Counted from the stretch's first letter, positions 42,112 to 53,855 are shown. The stretch is DNA of 64,000 nucleotides from Chelydra serpentina (GCA_037349315.1 JBAIAC010000004.1:25051001-25115000); one strand, 5' to 3'. Notes: a model not told the origin generated them from the sequence alone. Numbers and translations are program-made.

Positions 42112-44961
42112 GTGGGATACCGGGAGGAAGCACAAGTAGGTGAGTGCAAGAGGGGAGGGCTCCTGCCCCATACTGGGACAGCAGGACGATCGGTGAGTTA
42201 TCTTAAATGCCTATACACAAATGCAAGAAGCCTGGGGAACAAGCAGGGAGAACTGGAAGTCCTGGCACAGTCAAGGAATTATGATGTAATTGGAATAACA
42301 GAGACTTGGTGGAATAACTCACACGATTGGAGTACTGTCATGGATGGATATAAACTGTTCAGGAAGGATAGGCAGGGCAGAAAAGGTGGGGGAGTTGCGT
42401 TGTATGTAAGAGAGCAGTATGACTGCTCAGAGCTCCAGTATGAAACTGCAGAAAAACCTGAGAGTCTCTGGATTAAATTGAGAAGTGTGAGCAACAAGGG
42501 TAATGTCGTGGTGGGAGTCTGCTACAGACCACCAGACCAGGGGGATGAGGTGGACGAGGCTTTCTTCCAGCAACTAACAGAAGTTACTAGATCACAGGCC
42601 CTGGTTCTCATGGGTGACTTTAATCACCCCGACATCTGCTGGGAGAGCAATACAGCGGTCCACAGACAATCCAGGAAGTTTTTGGAAAGTGTAGGGGACA
42701 ATTTCCTGGTGCAAGTGCTGGAGGAACCAACTAGGGGAAAAGCTCTTCTTGACCTGCTGCTCACAAACAGGGAAGAAATAGTAGAGGAAGCAATAGTGGA
42801 TGGGAACCTGGGAGGCAGTGACCATGAGATGGTCGAGTTCAGGATCCTGACACAAGGAAGAAAGGAGAGCAGTAGAATACAGAGCCTGGACTTCAGAAAA
42901 GCAGACTTTGACTCCCTCAGGGAACTGATGGGCAAGGTCCCCTGGGAGAATAACATGAGGGGGAAAGGAGTCGAGGAAAGCTGGCTGTATTTTAAAGAAA
43001 CCTTATTGAGGTTGCAGGAACAAACCATCCCGATGTGTAGAAAGAAAAGTAAATATGGCAGGCGACCAGCTTGGCTTAACAGTGAAATCCTTGCTCGTCT
43101 TAAACACAAAAAAGCAGCTTACAAGAAGTGGAAGATTGGACAAATGACCAGGGAGCAGTATAAAAATATTGTTCAGGCATGCAGGAGTGAAATTAGGAAG
43201 GCCAAATCACACTTGGAGTTGCAGCTAGCTGGAGATGTTAGGAGTAACAAGAAGGGTTTCTTCAGGTATGTGAGCAACAAGAAGAAAGTCAAGGAACGTG
43301 TGGGCCCCTTGCTGAATGAGGGAGGGAACCTTGTGACAGAGGATGTGGAGAAAGCTAGTGTACTCAATGCTTTTTTTGCCTCTGTCTTCACAGACAAGGG
43401 CAGCTCCCAGACGGCTGCACTCCGCAGCACGGTATGGGGAGGAGGTGACCAGCCCTCTGTGGAGAAAGAAGTAGTTCGGGACTATTTAGAAAAGCTGGAC
43501 GAACACAAGTCCATGGGGCCGGATGCACTGCATCCGAGGGTGCTAAAAGAGTTGGCCGATGTGATTGCAGAGCCATTGGCCATTATCTTTGACAAATCAT
43601 GGCAATCGGGGGAGGTCCCGGATGACTGGAAAAAAGCGAATGTAGTGCCCATCTTTAAAAAAGGGAAGAAGGAAGATCCGGGGAACTACAGGCCAGTCAG
43701 TCTCACCTCAATCCCTGGAAAAATCATGGAACAGGTCCTCAAGGAATCAAATCTGAACCACTTAAAGGAGGGGAAAGTGATCAGGAACAGTCAGCATGGA
43801 TTCACCAAGGGCAAGTCATGCCTGACTAACCTAATTGCCTTCTATGATGAGATAACTGGCTCTGTGGATGAGGGGAAAGCAGTGGATGTGCTATTTCTTG
43901 ACTTTAGCAAAGCTTTTGATACAGCCTCGCACAGTGTTCTTGCCAGCAAATTAAAGAAGTATGGGCTGGATGAATGGACGGTAAGGTGGATAGAAAACTG
44001 GCTGGATGGTCGTGCTCAACGGGTAGTGATCAATGGCTCCATGTCTAGTTGGCAGCCGGTATCAAGTGGAGTGCCCCAAGGGTCGGTGCTGGGGCCGGTT
44101 TTGTTCAATATCTTCATCAACGACCTGGAGGATGGTGTGGACTGCACCCTTAGCAAGTTTGCAGATGACACTAAACTGGGAGGAGTGGTTGATACGCTGG
44201 AGGGTAGGGACAGGATACAGAGGGACCTAGACAAATTAGAGGATTGGGCCAAAAGAAATCTGATGAGGTTCAACAAGGACAAGTGCAGAGTCCTGCACTT
44301 AGGACGGAAGAATCCCATGCACTGCTACAGACTAGGGACCGAATGGCTGGGCAGCAGTTCTGCAGAAAAGGACCTAGGGGTTACAGTGGACGAAAAGCTG
44401 AATATGAGTCAACAGTGTGCCCTTGTTGCCAAGAAGGCTAACGGCATTTTGGGCTGTATAAGTAGGGGCATTTCCAGCAGATCGAGGGACGTGATTATTC
44501 CCCTCTATTCGGCACTGGTGAGGCCTCATTTGGAGTACTGTGTCCAGTTTTGGGCACCACACTACAAAAAGGATGTGGATAAATTGGAAAGAGTCCAACG
44601 GAGGGCAACAAAAATGATTAGGGGGCTGGAGCACATGACTTATGAGGAGAGGCTGAGGGAACTGGGATTGTTTAGCCTGCAGAAGAGAAGAGTGAGGGGG
44701 GATTTGATAGCTGCTTTCAACTACCTAAAAGGGGGTTCCAAAGAGGATGGATCTAGACTGTTCTCAGCTGTAGAAGATGACAGAACAAGGAGTAATGGTC
44801 TCAAGTTGCAGAGGGGGAGGTTTAGGTTGGATATTAGGAAAAACTTTTTCACTAGTAGGGTGGTGAAGCACTGGAATGGGTTACCTAGGGAGGTGGTGGA
44901 ATCTCCTTCCTTAGAGGTTTTTAAGGTCAGGCTTGACAAAGCCCTGGCTGGGATGATCTAG
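42112..44961 (+). CDS. CR1 ORF2: endonuclease and reverse transcriptase, uninterrupted
   Basis: A 949-codon frame without stops encodes the CR1 replicase, which nicks target DNA and primes reverse transcription there. Endonuclease residues visible: N37 (NARS), E of ITETWW (about 65), D and N of GDFNHPD (about 169), and SDH at about 236-238. Polymerase: FLDFSKAFD (catalytic Asp about 597), [11 protein letters not shown] (about 652) and FADD (Asp pair 685-686). C-terminal blocks: [28 protein letters not shown]. The start at 42112 is a GTG. The frame is open from 41947, overlaps the end of ORF1, and has no ATG until codon 77, beyond two catalytic endonuclease residues. Initiation must therefore be non-AUG, reinitiation or frameshift from ORF1. 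The opposite-strand frames are shadows. Confidence 0.92.
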   Translation: MGYREEAQVGECKRGGLLPHTGTAGRSVSYLKCLYTNARSLGNKQGELEVLAQSRNYDVIGITETWWNNSHDWSTVMDGYKLFRKDRQGRKGGGVALYVREQYDCSELQYETAEKPESLWIKLRSVSNKGNVVVGVCYRPPDQGDEVDEAFFQQLTEVTRSQALVLMGDFNHPDICWESNTAVHRQSRKFLESVGDNFLVQVLEEPTRGKALLDLLLTNREEIVEEAIVDGNLGGSDHEMVEFRILTQGRKESSRIQSLDFRKADFDSLRELMGKVPWENNMRGKGVEESWLYFKETLLRLQEQTIPMCRKKSKYGRRPAWLNSEILARLKHKKAAYKKWKIGQMTREQYKNIVQACRSEIRKAKSHLELQLAGDVRSNKKGFFRYVSNKKKVKERVGPLLNEGGNLVTEDVEKASVLNAFFASVFTDKGSSQTAALRSTVWGGGDQPSVEKEVVRDYLEKLDEHKSMGPDALHPRVLKELADVIAEPLAIIFDKSWQSGEVPDDWKKANVVPIFKKGKKEDPGNYRPVSLTSIPGKIMEQVLKESNLNHLKEGKVIRNSQHGFTKGKSCLTNLIAFYDEITGSVDEGKAVDVLFLDFSKAFDTASHSVLASKLKKYGLDEWTVRWIENWLDGRAQRVVINGSMSSWQPVSSGVPQGSVLGPVLFNIFINDLEDGVDCTLSKFADDTKLGGVVDTLEGRDRIQRDLDKLEDWAKRNLMRFNKDKCRVLHLGRKNPMHCYRLGTEWLGSSSAEKDLGVTVDEKLNMSQQCALVAKKANGILGCISRGISSRSRDVIIPLYSALVRPHLEYCVQFWAPHYKKDVDKLERVQRRATKMIRGLEHMTYEERLRELGLFSLQKRRVRGDLIAAFNYLKGGSKEDGSRLFSAVEDDRTRSNGLKLQRGRFRLDIRKNFFTSRVVKHWNGLPREVVESPSLEVFKVRLDKALAGMI

Positions 44962-45048
44962 TTGGGGTTGGTCCTGCTTTGAGCAGGGGGTTGGACTAGA
45001 TGACCTCCTGAGGTCCCTTCCAACCCTGAGATTCTATGATTCTATGAA

Positions 45049-46227
45049 TGCAGTTGTAGATAAATCTCTGCATTATGCATTTTTGTATAACTTTTATATG
45101 ACTTTGTATTGAACCTCGGTAATATGTTATAGCAGGCCCCTAAGGTAGTATAATTAAGGTAAAAGAAAAATGTCTTTTTGCTAGAAGTAGAATAAGATCT
45201 TCCCCCAACTTTGTATTCAATTTCCCTGTTGAATGAATGAGGTGTGAATGAGGAAGGTGTGGAAGGCAGGAACCTCCAGACAGCTGCAACCCTTGGAGAG
45301 GGGATGGGAACCAGACCAAGGACAATCAAACTTGTCAAGTGGGCTGACTAGAGAAGAGCAGACATACTGATGGCCTCGGGGGTAGAAGCAAGCACCTTCC
45401 TTTGGGAACACCCTCTTTGCAGCATTGGGACAACCCCCAGCCCAGAGACAAGCAGCAAAAAGGACCAACGGACACAGTCCCAGATTTTGAGCCGCACAGT
45501 GAGCCCACCTACTCACTCCCTTCCCCGCTGTGGGCTGCACAGTGAGCCCACGCGGGCCACTGACTTTCAATTAGACTTAGGCTCCTAAACTTAGTTTTGA
45601 AAATAGGACTTGGGTATTTTTGAATATTTTACCCTCAACAAATATTTTTGTGGGTCATCAACTGAGCCATATTTGGCGGGTAATTGGGATTTTTAGCTGG
45701 CGTGATGCCTCTCCTTTCATCATTGCCATAGGGAGAGGGACCAATCACTTCCCCCATTTGGCTAACCTGGCATAGCTCACCTGACAGATATTCTTGCTAT
45801 CCCTGATGTTCCATCCACTGGGCACGCCTCTGAAAGCCCTGAGGTGTGACCATTTGGTCCGCTTGACTCTATTAGCAGGTAACATAAATAATGGTGTTGC
45901 AGAAGCAAAAATGGTCTGTTCAGAAGGCTCCCACGCTGAACTCCTAACCTGTCATCTCAGTCTCATAATGGTCCAGAGAGGCAGCACTCACCTGATAACT
46001 CTTTTGAAAAAAAAAAAATATATTGTCAACAATTCTGTTTATCTTTCACCCAAAATGACTAAAACTGCCTCCCTCCTGCAAAGTTCCATAATTTATCTTC
46101 CCTGAGGAGGAAAAGGAAAGAGCATCTTCCTCCTACACATCTTTAGTCTGATTCACAAACACAGGATAGTTTTGTGGGGAATATGTAGGACATGTTCCTT
46201 GATTACTTCATTACACCTGTACTCAGG
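45049..46227. other. Unassigned, with dispersed repeat copy near 45560
   Basis: 45560-45635 repeats the word order of 11217-11345 (ACTGACTTTCAATTAGACTT, CTCCTAAACTT, TTGAAAATAGGACTT). The rest is unassigned. Open frames at 45042-45588 on both strands have no motifs. Confidence 0.45.
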
Positions 46228-46580
46228 TTTAGAGCTGGTTGGGAATTTTTCAGTGAAACTTTTTCTTTCGAAAGGGACAATTTATTGTAACTGAAACTGT
46301 TCCAAGGAAAGGGTCAGTTTAGACAAGTTTCTCATTTTGAAAAAAGTTTCAAAATTGGGCACTTGAGTTTTTTGAAACAAAAGAATTTTTTGGTTTGACC
46401 TGACTTTTCATTTCAAATTTTAAGCTAGTTACAGAAAAAAATTGAAATAAAAAACCCATTTTGATTGATCCAAAGAGATTCTTTCCCCCGATTTTCAGTT
46501 CAGGAGAATTTGAGATTTTGACTTTTCATTCTAATTCAGGATGAGATATATATATATATATATATATTTAAAATATCAGG
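46228..46580. repeat. AT-rich self-complementary dispersed repeat with (TA)n
   Basis: Starts AGAGCTGGTTGGGAATTTTT and continues with runs of TTTTC, GAAAC, TTTGAAAAAAG and GTTTCAAAAT. A (TA)n microsatellite lies at 46546-46568. The complementary end type (CCAGCCAGCTCT) is found at 48077, so these look like TIR repeats whose interior is largely A and T runs. Confidence 0.5.
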
Positions 46581-47061
46581 AAAACCATTTCCCACCTGAC
46601 TGTAGTCAAGTCCATAGGTCTAACCTGTGACATGGGCACCTGTTCTTACTCAGAAGAAAACCTCCCCTAATCCTCAGGAAAAAGACCTCTCTTTCCCAAA
46701 GTTTATTTCCGATAAGAGTACTATGGATGTGTGAATGTGATATACATGCAAGTGCCTTGTCTACACTGCAGTTTCCACCATACCTACTACCCACTGAGTT
46801 ATAACCATGGAGAAAAAGGATGATGAATGAAGCTCTACTCCATTTCTGCAACATATCTATACATGTTAGATTTCAGCTTAGCGGTAACGGAACATGTGAT
46901 TAGAATGAGTGTCAGGTGACTGGTGTGACACTTTATAGCAGTGCTTGAAGGCTTTAATAATTTTTTACAAATTCCCTAACAAGTTCTACAGCTTTCTCCT
47001 CAGGAGAAACATGATCTGAGGGGCACCATTCCTAACACTGAACAGACCAAGTTTCAGTCCA

Positions 47062-47128
47062 GTCAGTAGATAATACTTCACCCACCTTGTCTCCCACTCA
47101 TATCCTGGGACCCACAAAGCTATAACAA
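47062..47128 (-). repeat. Dispersed repeat (reverse), copy 3 of the GGACCAAC-type family
   Basis: AGATAATACTTCACCCACCT, TTGTCTCCCACTCATATCCT and GGGACCCACAAAGCTATAAC are the reverse of the head of the repeats at 21728 and 34027. Only the head is kept. Confidence 0.6.
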
Positions 47129-47819
47129 TACTGCAAATAGTTTTTTACCTTGGCATTCTCATGCCTTTATATCCAAGTTCAGGGCTCTGGGGTTATTTCA
47201 ACAAATGCACCAGGGGAAGAGACATCATCCTAGAATCCCCATGCAGTTCCAGAGGTAAATTCTGACTATGTATCATCTCCTAGTGGGAGATAATATTATC
47301 TATTTTGTGAAACAGTGGGATAAGATTACTAAGGGCACATAGTTGCTATTTATTATTTTCAGGAGGTACTTTATGGAATGTTCTGCCTGCCTTAAAATTC
47401 AAGACAATTTTATCTTTGCCCTTCTCTGCCGGAAAAAGAAAAACTGTAAGCCACTCCTAAGAGATATATTTATGCTAGAGATCCAGTCCCATCTTCAGGG
47501 CAAGAATCTGGTATTTTTGCCCCTGCTGTTCCTGGTTGATTCCAGAACCATCTTAGAGGTCTGAGAAGCTAAATTCTTTAAAAGAATACAAGGTTATCAG
47601 AACTGATTATGTACATTTATTTTCTTTGGGACACAAAACTCAGAGCAAGCCTCAGGCACTGAAAACATATAAGAACTGAAAAAAGAAAAAAAAAGTTCTA
47701 GGGCAGAAGGGCAGAAGGACAATCTATTTATGATTGTCAGCAAGTTGTGGCTGACGTATAGCATGTGCCTTATTCTCATTTACAGCGGCCTCTTTACACT
47801 GCTTATATATACAGCTAGT
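47129..47819. other. Unassigned intergenic sequence
   Basis: No gene recognised. The open frame at 47343-47564 has no motif. Confidence 0.4.
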
Positions 47820-48087
47820 TTGAACATTTTCAATTAAGTGTTTTTTGTCAAAATAGGCAGTTTCGTTGAAGCAGAAATGTTTCATGGAGACATATTGACT
47901 TCAACAAAACGTTTTCAGCTGGAAGGTTTCTGAGGTCCCGCATGGACTGCCCGAACACTTCCAGAGAGAGACACTCAGATTGAAAGCCTGACATTTTTGA
48001 TCCAAGAATATTTGTCTAGACACAATTCCATTTTGCAAAAGCATTCAAACAGTTTCAAAATGGAATTCTCATCCTCCAGCCAGCTCT
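47820..48087. repeat. AT-rich self-complementary dispersed repeat, right end
   Basis: TTTTTTGTCAAAATAGGCAG, TTGAAGCAGAAATGTTTC and TTTCAAAATGGAATTCTC, ending CCAGCCAGCTCT, mirror the copy at 46228. Confidence 0.45.
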
Positions 48088-48148
48088 ACATATATTTATA
48101 TGAACTTTACGGTCCCTCTACATGGCCAAAGCAGTGAAAAAGTCCTTT

Positions 48149-48870
48149 TGTACGGGGGGGATGTCAGCAAACAGGTAAAGTGCCTGAAACCACTATGGCT
48201 TATTGCTAAAAGCAGCCAAGTCAGCAGGCTGTAAATTGGCCAAGTCACAGCCTCAGCTTGACCAAGGCAGGAAAGTAGGGGGTTTTGGTGCTACAGAGAG
48301 GGCAGCTTGACCCCGCGTCCTTCCTGTTAAGAATTGTGCTGAAGTTGCTGATAGAAGAGCAGGATGTGCCCCAGGAATGTCTATTGGGGGCCTCAAGGCT
48401 GCAAACTCTGGAAAAACCCACACCTGGTTAATCAATAATCAGAAGGAACCTCTTGCTGGACCATTGAAACTGCTTGCTCAACAAGTTTTCTTTAAGGGAC
48501 ATGTCATTCTATTACTAATGTATAAATAAGGGGGGAAAGTTTGAGGTAGTTGGACTTTTTCTGAACTCTCCCTCTGGATACATCTTGCAGTCCCCAGCGG
48601 CAGATGGGCTGCTGCTGTGCCACTCGAGAGCCACACTCAGCTTCGGTAATTATCGAGGGTTGGGGGTGTTTTACTAAACTGTTGCGGACTTGTGTAAGTG
48701 CTTGAGACTAAGTAAAGGTTAGCTTTAAGTGAAAGCACTCTTGTGTTGTCCTGTTTGTGCCAATCATCAATCGGTCGGACGGCCGTGTCTCCCCTGATTT
48801 ATTTCCTGACACTACCTCGCACAGAGTAAAAGTTACCAAGAACGTCGGGTTGAAAGAACCCCAGGTAACA
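48149..48870 (+). mobile_element. Probable solo retroviral LTR
   Basis: The 722-bp segment starts TGTACGGGGGGGATGTC and ends CCCCAGGTAACA (TG...CA). CTTT flanks it on both sides (48145-48148 and 48871-48874), as expected for a 4-bp integration duplication. A TATAAATAAG box lies at 48521 and an AGTAAA that could serve for polyadenylation at about 48711. A GC-rich U5-like part (ATCGGTCGGACGGCCGTG) precedes the end. No gag, primer-binding site or second LTR adjoins it, so LTR-LTR recombination is the simplest origin. A 4-bp duplication fits a gamma-like element, but I cannot link it to the fragment at 34650. Confidence 0.75.
48521..48530 (+). promoter_or_regulatory. TATA box of the putative LTR
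   Basis: TATAAATAAG lies about 370 bp into the LTR and about 190 bp before the AGTAAA signal, a plausible U3/R arrangement. There is no evidence of present activity. Confidence 0.5.
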
Positions 48871-48889
48871 CTTTGTGTAAGTAACAATA

Positions 48890-49170
48890 GGGTCTCACAC
48901 CTGTTAAAAAGACATCTAATCTTGATTTGCAGATTTCAAGTAATGGTGATTCCACCACATCCCTTAGTAAGCTAGTACAGGGGTCAATTGTTCTTACTGT
49001 TGAACTGGGAATAAGGCACATTTTTTTTTATCTAGATTCATAGATTCTAGGGCTGGAAGGGACCTGGAGAGGTCATCAAGTCCAGCCCCCTGAAGTTGGA
49101 TGCCCCCTGAAGTTGGATGCAACTTCCAACCATTGGATTGTGTTATGCATTTATATAATCATAAATTTGC
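48890..49170 (-). mobile_element. Two rearranged CR1 scraps
   Basis: 48896-49016 (GACATCTAATCTTGATTTGC, GGTGATTCCACCACATCCC) is CR1 3' coding or untranslated sequence on the minus strand. 49034-49090 (GATTCATAGATTCTAGGGC, GGTCATCAAGTCCAGCCCC) is a CR1 tail in the same orientation. The tail lies on the wrong side of the body, so these are separate insertions or a rearrangement. GCCCCCTGAAGTTGGATG is duplicated at 49086-49120. Confidence 0.65.
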
Positions 49171-49425
49171 CCAACCCCTACAAACAGATATGGCCAAGTT
49201 TTACACACTAACAAATCATACTTTTCATATGAGATGAAATCAAGAAATGCCTAATGCATTTTTCATATCTTTTAATACTATTCTGTTTCTATGGGAGAAT
49301 GTACTGTGGGTGCTGAATTCAGTGTTGATCCTGAAAGGTGCTGAGAGTCTACATCCACCATATTAATGGAATCTCTTTCCAATGGGTGTTGAGGGTGCTG
49401 CACCTCCTACGATAAGAGTCACTAT
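49171..49425. other. Unassigned stretch
   Basis: Nothing recognised. Confidence 0.4.
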
Positions 49426-49643
49426 GGGTACATCTACGCTGCAGCTGGAAGCTAGCCTTTCAGCCATGGGTAAACAGAGTTGCTCTAGCTTTGTTCAAGC
49501 TGGTGCTCTAAAAATAGCAGTGTGGACATTGTAGCTCCAGCAGAGACTCAGGGAAGCTCAAGCCAAGATGGAATCAGGCTTGAACTCTAGTGGCTAGTCT
49601 GAGCCTCCACCAGAGCCACAACATCCATAGTGTAGACATATCC
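49426..49643. mobile_element. MITE-like TIR element (GTCTACAC superfamily)
   Basis: Left end GGGTACATCTACGCTGCAGC. Right end, reverse-complemented, GGATATGTCTACACTATGG. TAT is present on both sides (49423-49425, 49644-49646). The interior contains GCTCTAAAAATAGCAGTGTG and GTAGCTCCAGCAGAGACT, shared with 51415. It is non-coding. Confidence 0.68.
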
Positions 49644-49646
49644 TAT

Positions 49647-51414
49647 CAGTCTTGTAATCTTCATTCCTTCATGTTTTTTCTTCAGTGAGAGAGGAGGAGA
49701 GAGAGAGCGAGAGCGAGTAGTCTATGCCCATGTTCTGTTGGTGAAAATGACCAGTCTCTTGAATTCTTATCCACAGATGTGCCTGAGATTGCCACTGTCC
49801 CCTCATGTTCTGCCTGTCACGTCTCTCCATGTGCTTATATCAAACTGAAAGGCCTCTCTCTTCAGCAAAGTGTTTCAATATTTTCTGATGCTTCCTAAAG
49901 CTCTTTTACTGCTTCATCTGTCACTGATATTTTGTTCCCCAGGTTTCATTCTCTGGAGATTTGTGATGTATCTTGCATGGAAAGTACTTCTTAAATAAAA
50001 ACTGATTGACTGATGTTCTGCATCATGAGACCTGTAGACTTGCACATGAACAAAAAGACCAGAAATAGACAGATGGAAACTTGGTTTCATATTTGAATTG
50101 AAAGATGCCATCTTCAGTGTTGTTACATGTCCAGTATCACAGTATGCATCTTTCTCTGAATAAAACAAGACTATAACTTACTGATTCCATTACATGGATA
50201 CTGAGGATGGTATATCAGGGGCCCTTTTTTATTTATATTTTTCAAAATCCTCCTGCATTAATGCTCGGGAAGCATTTCTAATTTTCTTTGTTGTGCATAA
50301 GTATTATAGGGTTTTGAGACTCTATAAAGAAATTGTGCAGGGTTACATTTGCCATGTAAGTGGTATTTATTTTTCCTATTGTTGAAATAATTGCTTCAAC
50401 AGCTGAAATAAAGAAATATATTTTCAACATTAAAATGTTTATTTCAACAGTGACATTGACTTAAATTTTTGGTGAAGTGGGCCATCAGTCAATCTGTTCT
50501 TGCTCTGTTCAACCAGTATGGCAGATTTCAAATAACTAGTGATATCAGAAAATAGCTGTTCTGTCTTCAGACAAATATCTGAGCTATAATGAAAACCAAA
50601 ACTGCTATGTAATCTCTTTCCAATCAGAGCAAGTACTTTTTTTAATAAAAAAATTATATTCTGCCATTCAATGAGAACATCAAACTCGTGATATAAGCTA
50701 CCTGATTCTCCCATCACCTTGTGCAGTCATTTATAGTGGAAAGTGGATGTAAAATGCTGCTATTCTATTCTCGTTTGGATGCCCATAAATGACTACCAAA
50801 GGCAGAAGGTAATGAAGAATCAAGCCTAGAATCTTTTGAAGAAAATAAAGTGGTGCAAAGAAGGTAGGGAATGTGTGAATGGTAGGGGATGGAGCATAAA
50901 ACTTTCCCTCTTTTTCTTTTCCCTGTTTCCCTTACCCTGTTTCTCCTCTATGTTCCCTCTCCCTTCACTTTTCATCCCATTTAGTTGATCACCTCCTAAC
51001 TAAACCCAACTTCCCCCGGAAAATTGTGGCACAAACATGACATTACTCTGTGTTTTGTTCAAGGCTTAGCACAATGGGGTTATGTTCTTCATTGGTGATT
51101 AGGCACTACCATAATAAACATGATTAATAATATAGCATTACTGAGTATTTTTTAATTGTTAAGGGCCTAAGTCCACCATCCTTATATTAAGTAGTCTAAC
51201 TCCATCAGCAGTTCCATTAAAATCCATGGGATTACTTTTGTACTTTGAATTTATATTGTGCTTTATAGGTGGGATATTTAAGAGTGTTCAGACTGGCCTA
51301 ATTTTGCTCTGACTGAAGTTGGTGGTAAATCTTCCAGGCTAATATTTTCAAAGAGGCCTAGGGGAATTAGATTGCCCAACTCCTACTAGAAGTCAATGGC
51401 TCCCAACTTCCATA
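49647..51414. other. Unassigned stretch
   Basis: No recognised gene. A GA-rich patch lies at 49685-49720, and a short SINE-like piece at 51060-51120 (GGCTTAGCACAATGGGGTT). 51270-51400 resembles the dispersed repeat at 11217. Open frames at 49914-50168 and 50439-50717 have no motif. Confidence 0.4.
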
Positions 51415-51719
51415 GGGTACATCCACACTGCAGCTGAGAGCAAGACTCTCAGCCTGGATAGACAGACATCCACTTGCTTGGCTCAAGTTAATACTAAAAC
51501 TAGCAGTGTGGATGTTGCAACTCCAGCAGATACTTGGGTTAGCCCCCACATCCCCCTGCACCCCGAGCCCAGACCCAGGAGGTTGAGTGGGCTTGAGAGT
51601 TGCTGTCCAAGCCATAATGTCCATATTGCTATTTTTAGCATGCTAGCTCAAGCTGAGCTAATAGGAATCTGTCTATCTGGGCTGGGAGGCTCATTCCCAG
51701 CTGCAATGTAGACATATCC
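51415..51719. mobile_element. MITE-like TIR element, relative of 49426
   Basis: Ends GGGTACATCCACACTGCAGC and, reverse-complemented, GGATATGTCTACATTGCAGC are inverted. Flanking triplets are ATA and GTA, so the duplication is imperfect. The interior (AGCAGTGTGGATGTTGCAAC, TGCTATTTTTAGCATGC) matches 49426 with an extra C-rich segment. Confidence 0.68.
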
Positions 51720-52405
51720 GTAGGCTCCTTTAACAATCCCAAGCCTATTGGCTAGAATGGGAGCAGAGTTAGACCAGGGCTGAGTGCTTTTCAAAATCCC
51801 ACATTAAAATGTTCAAAGCACATGAATTAAACTAACGAACACTGTCATATTCTCGTCTTTTTTAATTCATGAGTTCATATGGTATGCTTTGTGCTGAAGT
51901 GCATACATACATATTATTTATTTATTTTATGCTGGATAGGTTTCTAACAAAAAAGTGAGTTTAAAACAGTTGAGATGGTTTAAGTGTTTGGTGAATTAGA
52001 CTCTAGTTGAATAATGCAGGGAGGTGGACTGGCCACCTGTCAGGGGAAGGCCTCCTGACTCACAGCTCTGCCACTGGTGAATAGCCCTCTTGTTTGTCCT
52101 TGATTAACAGAGATAAATGCATTATTATGGTGCAGCTAAAGGCTACATTACAGAGCTCACTTTTAACAAGAACTTTAAGCCTTTAATTTTAAAGAAAAAT
52201 CTCATTGAAATGGCAAAAGCCACCCCGCTGAATATAAACTTTGAGCACTATGTGAATTTTTCGTGGTAGAAAAATGAACTGAGAATAAGAAGAGCTTAAA
52301 CTCACTCTTTGGGGTCATTTTTCCCCCACTAGATTGTCTCACTATTCCTTGTATCCCTTTTGCAAGAAATCTAACACACTCTGGGACGTGTCTTTTGGCA
52401 ATATT
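51720..52405. other. Unassigned stretch
   Basis: Nothing recognised except a short palindromic TTTTCAAAATCCC word near 51788. Confidence 0.4.
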
Positions 52406-52500
52406 ATCATAGAATCATAGAATCTCAGGGTTGGAAGGGACCTCAGGAGGTCATCTAGTCCAACCCCCTACTCAAAGCAGGACCAAACCCAACTAAATCA
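52406..52500 (-). mobile_element. CR1 3'-end fragment (young subfamily)
   Basis: 95 bp practically identical to the 3' ends of the CR1 copies at 888 and 40640 (AGAATCTCAGGGTTGGAAG, CAAAGCAGGACCAAACCC). An extreme 5' truncation. Confidence 0.92.
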
Positions 52501-53233
52501 GTCCATTATAATCCCTTATATGCAGGATACTCCTAGAATATCAGTTATGCATTAGTAGTATTGGTCTATAGAGTATTCCGTAACGTTTAGCCATAATGGG
52601 AAATGTGTGCTCTAAGCTGCACCTGCTGAATTTTAATTTGATCAAATATCTATTGCAGTAGGAAGGGTGTCATTCACTTCTCAGAGCAAAAAATAGACAT
52701 ATAGATGAGAGAAAGGAGAAAGAAAAGAAAAAGAAAAGCTTTCCTCAGATACTCCTATAGCCTAGAGGTAACTTTCCTGATTTAGGAAAAAGGAGGCCCT
52801 CAAGTTCAAGTCTTTCCTTGTAACTTAAACATTTTCATGTCATTTACTACTCCTATTATTAAGTAAAGTCATAAATCCCAATGCAGAAAACAGTTAAGGA
52901 AGAGCTACTGACCACTACCCTGCTGTTTTCCAATTAGCTAGTCTACATACAAGGTCCCTGCAGGCCCAGAACTCAGGACTTTAATATGACAAACCCTAAT
53001 GTTAGCCACTGTAGCACATGCCTTTCGGAGTGACTAAGCCACTTTGGGCAATGCAACACCCTGGAAAAGTGGGTGTCCAGTCCTCCTCTGGCTGTATAAA
53101 CAACTAGGAAATCAACCTTAACAGTGACCTCAATGGTGTTAAGGCAGAATAACTTCCCAAAATGCACAGAAAGCAAGATAGATTTTTATCTCAATTCTAC
53201 GAACAGATCTACACGTATGACTATGAGGTCACT
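52501..53233. other. Unassigned stretch
   Basis: No gene or recognised repeat. A purine-rich AAAGAAAAGAAAAAG patch lies near 52712. Confidence 0.4.
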
Positions 53234-53855
53234 CATAAGAACGTAGGATTAGAAGGGACCTCCTCAGTCAGCTAGTCTAGTCTCTGATATCACCGGTAAC
53301 CCCATCATATAATCCCATTCATAAATGTATCTGGCTTTAAGATGCAGTTTGATAAGTTTCTTGCCCCCACTACTCCTATTGGGAGGCTGTTCCTGAACCT
53401 CACTCCTCCGACGGTTAGAACCCTGCTACATTCCAAAGTAAATTCACTCATGGCCAGTTTATACTAATTTGTTCTTATAGCAACTTTGTCCTTTATCTTA
53501 AATAGCTCTTCTCACTCCCTGTTGTTTATCCTCTGGATATATTTATAGAGAGCAATAGTGTCCTCTCTCATTCTTCATTTTGCTAGGCTAATCAAACCAT
53601 GCTCTTTCATTCTCTTCTCATAAGACAGGCGCTACATCCCCTGATTATCCTTGTAGCACTTCTCTGCACTTGGTCCAGTTTTAATTCATATTTCTTGAAG
53701 GGGTGACCAAAGTGTGCATAGTATTCCAAATGAGGTCTTACCAGTGCCTCATACATTGGTATTAATGCTTCTCTATCAACCAGAAATACCTCATCTGACA
53801 CATCATAGGATTGCATTTGCCCTTTTCACACCCACATCACATTGGTGAGTAATCC
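53234..53855 (-). mobile_element. Older CR1 relic, 3' part
   Basis: Minus-strand CR1. It starts at its tail region (GAACGTAGGATTAGAAGGGA), continues through the C-terminal coding region (a frame gives [13 protein letters not shown] and LDQVQRSATRIIRG at about 53640-53740) and ends near the AVKKAN region (53820-53850). It carries several stops and frameshifts and is related to the subfamily at 14276. Confidence 0.82.

Larger units (their letters stand above)
40640..45048 (+). mobile_element. Nearly full-length CR1 retrotransposon
   Basis: It contains a 5' untranslated region of several hundred bases (with AATCAATCAGG and TTTATAAAG near 40780-40810), a damaged ORF1 (41268-42067), an open ORF2 (42112-44961), and a short 3' end with the tail ATTCTATGATTCTATGA at 45032-45048. 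Nearly all CR1 copies are strongly 5'-truncated, so a 4.4-kb copy is unusual. The 5' border is uncertain by about 100 bp because no target duplication was found. It is the same subfamily as the minus-strand copy at 888-3942 and the fragments at 52406 and 63144. Confidence 0.9.
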
